Numbered from the stretch's first letter, positions 23,360 through 35,468 are shown. The stretch is 64,000 nt of DNA from Limnoperna fortunei (GCA_944474755.1 OX104117.1:82064926-82128925); one strand, 5' to 3'. Notes: generated by a model not told the origin, from the sequence alone. A program made the numbers and translations.

Positions 23360-23953
23360 CTGTGCTTGCTTTTTTTTCTCCTCTATTTCCTCCGGGGTCC
23401 TCTTTCGTTTGCAGGCCTTTTCAGACATTGTTATTTTAGGTAAGGAGTCCAGCATACATGAATCTTCTTCACTAGCAGGTTTAGTCAATTGTGATGTCTT
23501 TTCAACAATATCTGATATTTTAACACTGTACAAATTTGTTTCTGCTTCACAAGGATCAGCTTCTAATGCTTTAACCCTCTCAGTGAAGTCACTGTTTTTA
23601 TGTAGCGGGAACTGATTTAATTTCAAATCAATTAACCCACTAGTATAAAACACAGAACTACCATTACTTGACCCAACTTGCTTTTCTAATAACCTGTCTT
23701 TCAGAGATTGGGGCTCCAGAATTTCAACATCATTATCAATATCAGAACTGTCTGAGAGAAAATCATTTTTACTGTATGGAATCCTTCGATGATTTTTGTC
23801 ACCAGTGTGAGGTTTATCATTTGTAACCATCTTTGTACATTCTGGTTCATCGTCCAAATTTATTACGTCATTTGAGTTCATTGTTTTTCTTGAAGTGAAT
23901 ATCTCCGGTAGCTCCTCTTCAGAATTTGGATCAGAATCCTGATTGCTCATCAC
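23360..23953 (-). CDS. EME1: EME1-like protein, exon A (N-terminal part, 594 bp)
   Basis: EME1 is the non-catalytic partner of MUS81. The heterodimer cuts branched DNA such as stalled forks and recombination intermediates in the nucleus. Here the exon runs from an acceptor (CCATTTTTAG|) at 23954 to the donor CACAG|GTAGAA at 23359, 198 codons in phase 0. The first in-frame ATG is at 23950, giving MSNQDSDPNSEEELPEIF, which resembles the acidic DSDSEELP start of vertebrate EME1, so this may be the true start; an upstream coding exon is also possible. The rest is acidic, low-complexity and Ser-rich, as in EME1 N-termini, and ends with KRKRTPEEIEEKKKQAQ. Continuation into exons B-D rests on phase and on motifs in exons C and D. 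The EME2 paralogue is less likely, given the long N-terminus. Confidence 0.75.
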
Positions 23954-24399
23954 CTAAAAATGGTAAATATGAAAATGAGCAATTAGTTTTACATGCATAT
24001 ATTATATTGGCCAAAGTACTATTACAAGTAATGACAGACACTGATAAATACCTTTCCAATAAGTTTTAGTACTCGAACATTATATCTCATGTTTTATTGG
24101 CCAATCACAATAGTTGCTGTAAGTTACCAGTGTCATTTTCATAACTATTATAACTGAGTTGAACAATAATCAGTTCTTCCTCAATATACCTTCCATCTTT
24201 AATAGAAACCAGTGACATTAAGGTACAGAGTACATACATACCTATTTCATATGCGAACCTTTCAATATTTTTGTATCTTGCAAATTAATCACAATCAATC
24301 AATGTTTACCATTCAATACAGTATAAAACAGTAAACTTTAAGGGCTACACATAACTGATGTTGATAAAACAAGCAACTTCCAGTGATAACAGTATACAT

Positions 24400-25056
24400 G
24401 TATTACATGTGATGTATTGCATGGATCTATTTATACATGTATTACATGTGATGTATTGCATGGATCTATTTATACATGTATTACATGTGATGTATTGCAT
24501 GGTTCTATTTATACATGTATTACATGTGATGTATTGCATGGATCTATTTATACATGTATTACATATGATGTATTGCATGGATCTATTTATACATGTATTA
24601 CATGTGATGTATTGCATGGATCTATTTATACATGTATTACATGTGATGTATTGCATGGATCTATTCATACATGTATTACATGTGATGTATTGCATGGATC
24701 TATTTATACATGTATTACATGTGATGTATTGCATCGATCTATTTATACATGTATTACATGTGATGTATTGCATGGATCTATTTATACATGTATTAAATGT
24801 GATGTATTGCATCGATCTATTTATACATGTATTACATGTGATGTATTGCATCGATCTATTTATACATGTATTACATGTGATGTATTGCATGGATCTATTT
24901 ATACATGTATTACATGTGATGTATTGCATGGATCTATTTATACATGTATTACATGTGATGTATTGCATGGATCTATTCATACATGTATTACATGTGATGT
25001 ATTGCATGGATCTATTTATACATGTATTACATGTGATGTATTGCATGGATCTATTA
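24400..25056. repeat. 39-bp minisatellite, about 16.5 copies
   Basis: The unit is TTTATACATGTATTACATGT plus GATGTATTGCATGGATCTA. Because 39 is divisible by 3 and the unit lacks stops in several frames, it produces long frames on both strands with a 13-residue period; these are not genes. Point variants (GGTTCTA, CATCGATC, TTCATAC) are scattered. It sits about 450 bp upstream of EME1-like exon A. Confidence 0.97.
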
Positions 25057-25309
25057 TTTCATACTGTGCTCTGTACACTGATATTGTAATACTGTTTCTG
25101 ATTTCTCAAAAGTTTCAGAGCTAGTAGACATAAACAAAAATGCAAGGGTATGATTATTCGTTCTATATTTCATCCATTTTATTGCTATATTGTTATATGA
25201 AAATTTGAACTGTTTCCGAAAACTATTCACAGATGTTTTAGATATTGTGCTCCTAGGAAATCAGGGTAAAACAAAACTCTGGACCCTGGATGACAACTGA
25301 GGGTAGCTG

Positions 25310-25966
25310 GTCAAATCGCCCCCACCTTTTGCAAAATCGCCACCCTGTAAAAACGCCCCCACCTTCAGCAAAATCGCCCCACTTACAAAAAATAATATAC
25401 AGTATAAAATTGTTAAGTTGTACAAATATTTACTCCTTTTAGGATTATATTGTCACTGATTAAAAATTAGAAATGTTTTGTTAATAATGATAGATTATGT
25501 CGTTATTTTGCTTAAATTATTACAAGTATCCTAATTACCGTAAAGATTTTCGGTAGGAACTATATATAATTCTTCTGTAATTATGATTAAAAAATCAAAG
25601 ATTTGTTTGTACCCATTGTTTGTTATCTTGTTTTCTGCTATAATAAAAAAAATTAAATTGTTGTTGTCGTGCCTTGATGTTTTCCTATAAAAAGAACAAC
25701 AATTAAAAACTTTGAACATACAAGATTCTAATAAGACAGAAGAAAGAGCACATATTTATGATTACCTTATATATTAACATATAATCAAAGGCAAAAAAAT
25801 ATAAATAATTGTGTACTACTGTAATTAGCGATTTTTGTAAATGGAGCGATTTTGCTCAATGTGGGGGCGATTTTGCTGAGTGGGGCGATTTTGTAAAAGG
25901 TGGGGGCGTTTTTGCAAAAAGTGGGGGCATTTTTGACGGGGCGATTTTTCCGTGGGCCGATTTGAC
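25310..25966. mobile_element. 657-bp TIR element with iterated GCGATTTTGC termini
   Basis: The left end starts GTCAAATCGCCCCCACC and the right end finishes GGGCCGATTTGAC. Both subterminal regions consist of a short motif (CAAAATCGCCCC or CAAAAACGCCCCC) repeated about four times on the left and seven on the right, in inverted orientation. No convincing target duplication was found. The interior is AT-rich with no coding potential. Confidence 0.7.
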
Positions 25967-26186
25967 TTGTATTCCAACTCAGATACTAAATTTTATAAAA
26001 GAAAGAGATGAACTTTTACAAAAATATAGAAAAACTAACAAATCTGAAAATAACACAAGTCACTGCATGCAAAAAAATAAAGTTCAGATAGTCAACCAAA
26101 TCAAATTTATTTCTGAAAAATATAAAAGAAAATGAAAATTATCCAAAAAAAACCATGGCAATATTTAAGACCTAGGATACAAAAAA

Positions 26187-27520
26187 ACTAGTAGCTCCCA
26201 GGAGCCTGTAATCGCTTACCTGGAACCAAATGACTTCAACTATATTTAAATTTTTGAAATTAACAGTTTCAGTCTAGTTGTTATAGCTTTTAAGTTACTG
26301 TGCAAAAACTAAACATTTCTTCAAAAATTTTTGTTAAATACAATAACTCATACAAGGTGCCATCAGACAATTTCTGAAAATTAAATGGTTTGTAGGCATT
26401 GTCCTTTAGGGTACTTTAGAAATTTACAGTTTTAATCTACTAGTAGGTGTGTTATAGACTAATTTATAATTAAAAAACTGTTCATTTGTCCAAATTCATA
26501 ATGAAGGGGCAATAACTCCTATAAAAAGTCATCTTGCAATTTTGGACTAAGCAATCATTTGTAGGGCTTCTATTGCTGATCATTTGTGCAATTTACAGTT
26601 TCAATCTAGCTGCTATAGTTTTCAAGTTACAGGACAAAAATTGAAAATTTCATAACAAAATTGTCATTTAAGGACAATAACCCCTATAAGGAGTCATGTG
26701 ACAATTTCAGACCAATTAAGTGAATTGTAGGGCTTTTAATGCTGATCATTTTTGCAATTTATAATTTCACTCTACCTGTTATGGTTTTTAAGTTACAGGA
26801 CAAAAATGGAAAATTTCATAAAAAATTGAAATTCAATGGCAATAACTCCTATAAGGAGTCATCTGACAATTTCAGACTTATATAGTAATTTGTAGGGCTT
26901 GTACTGCTGATCATTTTTGCTATTTACAGTTTTACTCTAGCTGTTATAGTTTTAAAGTTACAGGACAAAAAAACGGAAAATTTCATACAAAATTGCCATT
27001 TAAGGGCAATAACTCATATAAGGAGTCATTTGACTATTTCAGACCAACCAAGTGAATTGTAGGGCTTTTATTGCTCATCATTTTTGCCATTTACAGTTTC
27101 ACTCTACCTCGTAAAGTTTTCAGGTTATATTGTAAATACCAAAAATTTTGTCAAAAATTGTCAATAAAGGGCAATAACTCCTACAAGAACCCAATACACA
27201 ACTTCACACTAATAGCAACTATTGTAGACCTTAATGTAATTATTATAAATATTATATGTAAATATTATAATTTTTGAGATAATGATCAAAAACCTGTGTT
27301 GACCCCCATGTTCTATTATTAGTAACAGCGGCCATATTTGTCTGTTGATCAACACCCTGGGTACAAACTTGAAACTAAGAACCCTAAGGATGATTGTGGC
27401 CAAGTTTGAAAAAAATTGGCCCAGTGGTTTCAGAGGAGAAGATTTTTGACAAAGTTTACGACGGACGACGGACGCCAAGTGATGGCAAAAGCTCACATGG
27501 ACCTTCGGTCCAGGTGAGCT
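26187..27520 (-). mobile_element. Class A hairpin-ended element, inverted copy
   Basis: This is a full-length counterpart of 10554-11911 in the opposite orientation. It has ACTAGTAGCTCCCAGGAGCC at the left, about six diverged 165-bp units with AATAACTCCTATAAGGAGTC, and GTGTTGATCAACACCCTGGG and the terminal hairpin GCTCACATGGACC...GGTCCAGGTGAGCT at the right. The A-rich flanks on both sides (A-run plus CTAG) may be a target duplication but are too simple to be sure. Confidence 0.8.
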
Positions 27521-27779
27521 AAAAAAAAAACTAGTTTTGATTATTTTAACACTTTTACAGTACCTTCAGAACTGGTAAAATTATTACCAAATGCTAAGGA
27601 ATTTATAGTGTTTCCTCACAAAACGAAAAGATTGAAAAAAAAAATTAGTTTTACATCCTGTAAGTGAAAAGTTTGTTTTTAAAGAGCTTTAATCCCTTCA
27701 ATACATCAAATAGTATAAGTATTTTTATCTTGAAAATTTAGCTTCAAATATTGTAACAAAAGTGAACAGTATAGAAATG

Positions 27780-29770
27780 TGAAGTGTCTGGATCTCAGGC
27801 CAAGAATTCTCTCAACAGCTGTAAGTCTCTGTTACTTTGATTATACAAGCTCGGCATGGTGCAGTAGTTTAGGGGCAGGTTTGGCTAAAGAACTACCTTT
27901 ATTACAAACAGGCAGAGCTCCAGATAAGATTTTCTTAATTGGGTTTTTTACCCATCATATAATTTATTTCATTGGGTATTTTTTTATATATCACTTTTAT
28001 CATTTTTTTTACCCACTCCAAAATAAGTTAATTGGGTTTTTCACCCATCTAAAATTTATTGAAATGGGTTTTTTTTAAGCTGACAAAAATGTACTTCACT
28101 ATGGTTTTATACATGTAGATAACTTTTTGTGGTTTTGCAGCAACTACAGAAACATTTGAATGTATTGTGCAGAGAGCATAGATCTTCCATTGGACCACGA
28201 CATACATCTTAAATAACACAACAAAAATATTGTACCTTTGACAATGGAAACTATCTGGAGGTCAATATTACTTATAGACAATAGTTAAATGAGAGCACAC
28301 AGGTCTATTCATAATTAATGGACAGCCAGCATTTCTAATCTATATGTGCACTCCAATAAAATTATTACAGATCAGCTCTGTCACAAAGTTATGAATAATT
28401 AACAATAAAAAATTGGGTCAAAGTCCGTTTTGTAATTTTTATTGATTATAGGGCAAAGCTAGCACTGCTGAATGTCAAGTTTTATTAACCTATAACCTGT
28501 AATTCATTGGATCATACACATTTCTTAGGCTAATTAATAGTTCTCAATACATTTCATTAATTGTCCTTGACAGGGCCGTTAGCCTTAAACATTTCATCTA
28601 ACAGTTTTTTGACAGCGTTGTTAGTGTTAGTTGTAAGATAGTTGTATATAGATATAGTATTGTTTGGCTTGGTGGATGTCAGGGAAGCCCTTTTTCTTCC
28701 ACTTCTATTCAGCATGGGGTTGTTATCCTATCCATGGAATGAATTCAAAACATGGCAGGGTGAAAAAATAGTCCCAATTTTCTCTTTTGTTTCTGCTTTT
28801 GCTTATAACTGCTATTGCTTAAGAGTTGTATATTTTGAAAGGTATGGCATTACTGTAGAATAAGAATATATTTTTTTCCAGTCAATGTCTTTACAGTGGA
28901 AGCACTTCCTAAAGTGTCTAATGTGGTACAATGTGACCACAACATTGAAATGAAAGTAGAAAAACCATTCTTAAACTTTAAGGTAAAATCCCCGAAAAAA
29001 GTCCGTGGACACGTATACTTTTATCTCCATTTTTATGTAATTTAGCATTATATATGTAATGCCCCATATATGAAATTTTACGTGAAAGAAAGATTGTTTT
29101 AATACAAAATTTTGATGTCTCGCCCGTTCTGTTACTTTTGCACAAGCCATCCAAAAGGATAATGACCTCTCATGGTGCCAACAACAAAATACTAGACTGG
29201 TTCTAACCATAAATAAAATTTTGGAAGAAAAGTATTTATATTTAACAGGGAACATGCATCTCTTCTTGTGAAATAAATCTCCATACCTGGAGTACCGTAT
29301 GCTGCATGAAATAGACATTACATTCGGAATACCTCGGTTGTTACGTTGTGAAATAATGGGATCGTAATTACTCAACTTTGTGTATTTATTTGAATGAATT
29401 AACGCAATCACTGAACAATTTTATGCACTCATTGAGTGAATTAAGCATGTTTCTAAAAATTGATTGGGTTTTAGACCTTTGATATTGCGTTTTGCAACGC
29501 AAAGCAATAAAAATAATTGGGTTTTCTGAAAATTTAATTGCGTAATAACGCAAATACGCAGCTTATCTGGAGCTCTGAAACCGGGTTGTGAGATTTGCTC
29601 TAAAATTAGGACAAAGAACTAGTACAGTGTATTAACTGCTCTAGACATGACAGTGTCAACATGCTTTCTATACTAGACAGAGTACAACACGTAGTTAGTC
29701 AGCTCAGAATTATTTGTTTTAATATATTTCATGGTAAGGCACCAGAATATTATGTAAAAACTTTGTATTA
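27780..29770 (+). pseudogene. LINE reverse-transcriptase C-terminal remnant, split by an insertion
   Basis: Before 27912 the frame LDLRPRILSTAVSLCYFDYT and SAWCSSLGAGLAKELPLLQT matches the post-catalytic part of non-LTR reverse transcriptases (the ...HFDYxxxxWYxxL... block). After 29577 the text resumes with the VSQLR..., FHGKAPEY block that follows in the same proteins. The 1.67 kb between is a separate TIR element. Stops and frameshifts make it inactive. Confidence 0.65.
27913..29577. mobile_element. 1,665-bp TIR element inserted in the LINE remnant
   Basis: Perfect 16-bp inverted termini CAGAGCTCCAGATAAG and its complement lie at 27913-27928 and 29562-29577. Flanks AAACAGG and AAACCGG look like a 7-bp target duplication with one mismatch. 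Near both ends ATTGGGTTTT phrases repeat. A 146-codon minus-strand frame at 28971-29411 shows no transposase motif that I know. A non-autonomous hAT-like element is a reasonable guess. Confidence 0.75.
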
Positions 29771-30744
29771 ATCAAGGAATTAAATTTTATTGTTTAAACC
29801 CTATGTAGCAAAAACAGTTTTGCCCATACAGCAATAAAAGATTAGGACACGTCACTGCAGTGTTAGAAATTAACATTTTGGATCTCATAAACAATAGGAC
29901 TATAAATTTTGAAACTTTCATAGACCTACAGCAAGTGACATAGACCAAGTCTTCTTTCCTGGTTTAGCCCCAGGAAAATATTTCAGTAATTTCGCAATTT
30001 CAACAGCACAATATACAGATTTTCCTATCTACGTTTTACACACCTTCAAATTAAATTTTATTATAATTTATCAAAATAATATTTAATCATTCTTAGGAGT
30101 CACCACACTCTAAACAATTAGGAGAATTGACTTTTCTCTCTGGCAGCCAAACAGAGAGAAGTTAGGCCCTGATAGGGAGACTTCAGGGAGACAGTAGGAA
30201 AAATTCAGGGGACAATACAAATAATTAATTTCGGAGTCGATACATCCTTTTTTTCTTTTTACATCAAATTTTTTATCATTGTGGATTTTCAGGATTATTT
30301 CTCTTGTGTATTTAAACCATAAGTAACACAGTTTTTTCTTTTTCTTCACTTTTTTCTTTCTTTTTCATTACTATTCATGGTATGCAATAACATCAAACAG
30401 CACTTAACTGTTATCATTAATCAATGAAAAAATGCTCAGACATAGCTACTATTTTTCTATCTACTTCAGTACTTGTATCCATACAAGGTATTAACAATTT
30501 TTTTTTTAAATGCAACTAAAAATAATTTTATAGGTTTAGACATAAACATCACATATGAAGTTGTTGTATACATCATAAATATTCTTAAATGTTTGGTATG
30601 AACATGCCATGTTTATCTGGGCAAAATGTCCAAAAGAAGATACATAGAATAACGTTACATAAACCCAGAAATAATTCTTTCGTTCAGCACACATCCACTT
30701 GCACAAAGCTGTGCTGAAACCAACACAAGTAAAAAAATACCTGA
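29771..30744. other. Gene-free AT-rich stretch
   Basis: The first part may still be LINE 3' sequence. A 9-bp hairpin TTCTCTCTG...CAGAGAGAA lies at about 30134-30160. No exon, RNA gene or terminal repeat was recognised. Confidence 0.4.
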
Positions 30745-31870
30745 AACAAATCACTCTTTCAAATCGGTAAGAAATCAGTCATTTGGTAGTGATTTGAAAG
30801 TGATGCAAATTCACATGCAAATTAGTTATCAAATCACTCTAACAAATGACTAACAAATTACACTAAACCTGGAAAATATAATTAACAAATTACTAACAAA
30901 TCAAATATGAATTACTAGCAAATCACTACCAAATCACTACCAAATCACTATCAAATCGGTGTCAAATTACTACCAAATCACTGTCAAATTACTACCAAAT
31001 CACTGTCAAATTACTATCAAATCACTGTCAAATCACTATCAAATCATGGTAAACAACTGAATAAAATCACTAGCAAATCACATCAAATTGAATATGAATA
31101 AAAATCACACCAAACCTGGCAATTAAATGGACAAAAACAAAGTCAAAATAATTAAAACTAATAGCATATAGATGGATCATTAGTCTTGCCACAAGTCCAT
31201 TTGAATATTTTTGACATAAGAGATATAAATCTTGCTTTATTATCTGCTTCTGTGTACATGTGGATATATATTATTATGTTAAAATTGATCATGTTGATAA
31301 AGAGTAACTCTCTTAAGCATGAAAAAAGTGAAGTAGCCTAGCTTCCATTGTGTTGCTGTATATATATATATATACAGCAACACCATGGAAGCTAGGCTAC
31401 TTCACTTTTTTCATATATATATAAAACTAGTCTAGCTCATGCAGAATAATAAATGCATTATTCTCCATTACCTTAACATTAAAAAGTGTAATAATGTGAA
31501 CTATACTTAAATAATATAAATTTTTAATTAAAGTTAGCTAAATTAACTTACTTTTTACATCTTTTAATAAGATTTAAGTATACATTTTAAAAGTCTTGAA
31601 GTTTGCTTCTCCAAATTGTGTATGACTTTCCCACCAGAAAATGGCTTACAGGAAGTCTCCAATTAGTTAGGCATAACAAATAAATTACTAACAAATCACC
31701 AGAAATCACTTTCAAATTGCTTTGAGAAAACAAATCACTAACAAATCTCTTATACTGAATTTGTCCTAAAGTGATTTGGTTGTAATTTGTTATTGAATCA
31801 CTAACAAATCACTTTAAGAAATCACTGAATAATGATTTGAAAGTCATTTGAAGATGGTTTGTTCATGATT
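30745..31870. repeat. Array of AAATCAC(T)-type short motifs on both sides of a hairpin
   Basis: The motif AAATCACT(A/G)(C/A)C, and its complement AGTGATTT, occurs dozens of times at 10-20 bp spacing in 30745-31120 and again in 31670-31870, with a less repetitive centre. The left part reads mostly as AAATCACTAxC and the right part has both orientations. The region may be one foldback element or a degenerate minisatellite. It has no coding content. Confidence 0.6.
31319..31414. repeat. 96-bp near-perfect hairpin
   Basis: The arms are 46 bp with a single mismatch. The left arm starts ATGAAAAAAGTGAAGTAGCC, the right arm ends with its complement, and the centre is (TA)n. If transcribed it would form a long snapback RNA. 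No family relation to other hairpins in the window is visible. Confidence 0.9.
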
Positions 31871-31920
31871 TGTTTCTAAACTTTTTGACTTGGGAAATTG
31901 CTTCATGGGACACCCAACTA

Positions 31921-32716
31921 CCGTAAAAAGCTGTGTATAGTCCGCATTTACGTATTGTCCGCACCCCTTTCTTGGGCCAGAAAATTGGGGAAAAATTCGT
32001 ATATGCATGTACAATCCGCACGTAAAAAATTTCAAAAAATGTCTCAAGATGAAGACATCGAGTCCGACTTTGTCACGCTTTTTAAACAATTTTTTACTGT
32101 TATATGTAATTTATTCTCTCTTGAAATATCATTTATGAATATAGTTTTATTCATTTCTAGTGATTGTAATAAATTAAATACAAAATAGTGCATTCTCATA
32201 GCATCTATTTTGATGGTTGTTAAAACGGATACTCACACATTTCGAACCCAAAACAATTTGTCAACTTTAATTTATCAATGAAAACAAAGAAAACAAAAAA
32301 GATAACACGTTTTATTTTAATCCCTTAATGATTGCAATCAAAACATCGATCTTCAAACATTTGAGGTTACATAACGACGCCATTTGCATTGTACGCAATA
32401 CAGGTTACACATCCGCTATTTTCGTATCCGTTTTAATTTTAATTCGTCCTATATAATTATTATAACATTACGAGAAATAATTTAAGTAAAAATTAATATC
32501 ATTACAACGTATTTATATAGAAGTTTGTAAAAGAATCATGTTAGAATAGTACGAAAATACTGCATATAACACAACAACAAAATGGCGACCGCCATTGACA
32601 ACATTGAACGGGACGAAACACACTTTATTGAGTCTGTATTTATGTATAATCCGCACCATTCCTTTCCAACTTAGATTAAAAGAAAAAGACCGCGGACAAT
32701 ACGACCCTAAATACGG
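31921..32716. mobile_element. TA-flanked TIR element, about 0.8 kb
   Basis: The left terminus is CCGTAAAAAGCTGTGTATAG then TCCGC, and the right terminus, complemented, is CCGTATTTAGGGTCGTATTG then TCCGCGG. Both are flanked by TA (31919-31920 and 32717-32718). A short frame MSQDEDIESDFVTLF starts at 32040, and a GGCGACCGCCATT block lies near the right end. These may be remnants of a transposase gene's edges. Tc1/mariner-type is suggested only by the TA flanks. Confidence 0.55.
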
Positions 32717-34523
32717 TACTTAAATTATCAGGATGTCAATTATGACTATATATCTTAATTCTTTTAATTGCAGCTCATATATAACTTATCAAAGAAAATA
32801 GATAAATTTAATATAATTTGAAAAAAATTCATTTTTGAAACCAATTAAAAGTGTTTGTTTATCAAACTATATACAATTGTGGGCTTTTCTTCGATGTTCA
32901 CTTCCGGTAATTAGATGTATCTAGAAATAAACAAATGGTGTGTATCTATTTGAAACACGTAAATCGTCTCAAAAATGTTAAATATGCAAATTCTTTGCAG
33001 TTTTTATTGGAATTACATATTTACTGATAATGTGGTAGTCTGGATGAATTATTTGGACCAGACATACAAGTATCATGTGTGAACAATCGGGCGACTTAAG
33101 GGAAATAACAGGGCGACTTTTTCACCCACTTTGCCCAGTGTGGTGAGCCTTGCATTCACGTAGGACCTAATGTAGTAAAAAAAATAGTTACCGGTAACGA
33201 AAAACTCAAAGTACGAAACTACGGTAACTGGTATCTATACCCGATATATAATGCTCGAATGTTAATAAAATGGTAAACCAGTAGCGCCACGTTTTAGGGT
33301 ATTTCGAAATGACAATTACTGGCACCCCTATGCGAATAATAATACCTGGTCATCGTAAAAATAGTAACACAGTTATCCTCATTATTTACACAACCGCAAA
33401 AAGGTAAACGAAGATAGGTTTCAAACAAAAAAACTAGGTCAGAAATTTTACGTAGACAATCGGTCTTCATCGATGCAGATTTATAAAGACTCGGTCCATC
33501 TGTCTACCACTAATTTCTAACACAGTCACTGTCTATTAAACATACATGTATTTCAAACATTAAAGCATTCAAAGGTTTATTTTTAAAAAATGTAACACAG
33601 GTTAAGGGAGGAAAATGATTATGTTTGCTTTAATGTTTGAAATATGTTAACATTATACAAGTCTTATGTTTTTTAACTACTGGTTATTTATAAACATCCA
33701 TGACTTGTAGTTCAAGCAAACAAATAACTTTAAATATCCTACCAAGTCTTTTATTATTAACTTTTTGTAACTTATAAATAAACAAATATCTCTAAATATC
33801 TACCTACCTAGTCTTTTATCATTAACTTATGATAACATTGATTCAACTATGAATTATAGCGCAACCAAACATATATACTGTGCTTCGTGTTATGTCTTTT
33901 TGTGTATTTTTATGTGTGATTAGGTATTGACAATTTTGAAATCCCAACTCTTGTGCACACCAGAACCAGAACGAGGGATCGAGGGGAATGTGGATTTTTA
34001 TGTAATTCAAAATTTAACCATTTAGGTGTAAAAAAAAAAACAAAAGAAAAAAAACATGCAAGTTAGATACTTAGAATGAGATTGAACATATACCTACAAA
34101 TGAATTCTATAAAATTTAAAGATTAATGACACTTTGAAAAATGTATATACATGTACATGTATAATACTGCACTAAAAAAAAATCATTCAGTTATTAGAAT
34201 AATTGAAATTAAAAGTTTATATAGTTTAGTAAAAAAAAATTACAAAAGTTAATTATTTCATAAATAGTTTTGCCAAATGTTTATTTTAAATTCTTACTAA
34301 ACTGTATTTAGTTCTTAACAATATTTATGCACATGAATGTTAGTCTGACAAATTGAAAATCTTTTGAAACCGTTTTAATTATAATTTTAAATGGAAATTA
34401 TTATTAGTCAGTAAAAATTTTTTTGATCTTCCAACGCTGCTCAACAAAAAGATAAGATAACTACTGATCTTACATGTACCTTTCCATAGAACCTCATGAG
34501 ATTTTGAAAGGTCAATATACTGT
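32717..34523. other. Gene-free AT-rich stretch
   Basis: No exon or repeat with clear borders was found. A duplicated phrase (AACAAATA.CT.TAAATAT.CTACC.A.GTCTTTTAT.ATTAACTT) occurs near 33718 and 33780. Several poly-A runs are present. Confidence 0.4.
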
Positions 34524-34737
34524 ATATAATATGGGTAGTACTTAAATACGCCTGCCGTGATAGAAGTACGCCTGCAGTAAAAAAGTATACGCCTGCCATC
34601 ATACTAGTATTTATACATTATATTAATTTTTTATGGTGTATTATGATGTAAAAATAGTTTTAGATTGAATAATATGTATTTTTTGTAGTTTTCAATAAAG
34701 GTTTTGAGGAATAACAGGCCATTCATTGTAACGGTGA

Positions 34738-35175
34738 ATTGTTGACAACATGGTATAACTTGCGCATTAAAAAGACAGTTGCCATTCCCTGTTGTCTCCA
34801 CTGGCCAAAAATCAGAATTGTTACCCAAAAGAGTGGTCGCTATACTGTCAGTGACCATGACAGAAGGTTCTAAATCATCTGGAGACAGAAATTTTGAAGG
34901 CAAAAACCTCATAAAAATAAGTTCCAATTTGCTGACTCAACGGAATTCCCGTTCTCATTTAACCTTTTCAAGCCTGCTAAATAATCGAAGTTGCCGTCAT
35001 TATCCAAAAGGCAACGTGAACATACGTAAAAACGTGAGGTTTTGCTCAAAAAAGAAAAAATTAATCTATTTAAATTTTCACATTTTTTGTGGTACCACAA
35101 GTTGCAACAGTCACATGCAATATTCTTATTTCCGTCACACTCAAAACTACAAATCCCGCATAGGTAAGAAGACAT
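34738..35175 (-). pseudogene. PHD finger plus OTU-like fragment, frameshifted
   Basis: From an ATG at 35175 the frame reads MSSYLCGICSFECDG, then ACDCCNLWYHKKC and FYVCSRC, a complete C4HC3 PHD-type zinc ligand set within about 60 residues. It stops at about 34909. A second frame overlapping its end (from about 34927) continues with FLSPDDLEP and DFWPVETTGNGNCLFNA. The latter matches the TTGDGNCLFNA active-site loop of OTU-like (vertnin-type) proteins, with the usual Asp changed to Asn. Homology ends right after this loop. The frame offset implies an indel (an intron is less likely), and the rest of the OTU fold is missing. It is probably cargo of the surrounding TIR element and inactive. Confidence 0.6.
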
Positions 35176-35468
35176 CGTGAACTACAACTTCGTAACCCTT
35201 CAAGATTCTTTTTCAATGGACAATCTTTAGAAATTGAATGTAAGAATTGAACTGAATTTTGTATACAATCGTATCTTATTTATAGAGGTCCTAATTATTC
35301 TAATTACATCAAATTCCGTTGAAGTTGAAATCATCACACTTGTGAACACAAATCATAACCTGTGATTTTAATTGGATTAATTGGATTAGCGGTAATTTAC
35401 CAATTGTTAATTATGGTGAGTAAAAATCAAGCATGACTTGATGATTGGATTATGTTTCTTACACAATA

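Noticed and set aside
24345..25124. Open frames of 233-243 codons on both strands
   Set aside because: Translations of the 39-bp minisatellite with a 13-residue period.
27779..28078. 99-codon frame read as a membrane-like protein
   Set aside because: The first half is LINE reverse transcriptase and the second half is the end of the inserted TIR element.
28642..28863. 73-codon plus-strand hydrophobic frame
   Set aside because: Located inside the 1.67-kb TIR element; isolated and without recognisable motif.
28971..29411. 146-codon minus-strand frame inside the CAGAGCTCC element
   Set aside because: No transposase or zinc-finger motif, and composition typical of non-coding sequence; not called as a gene.
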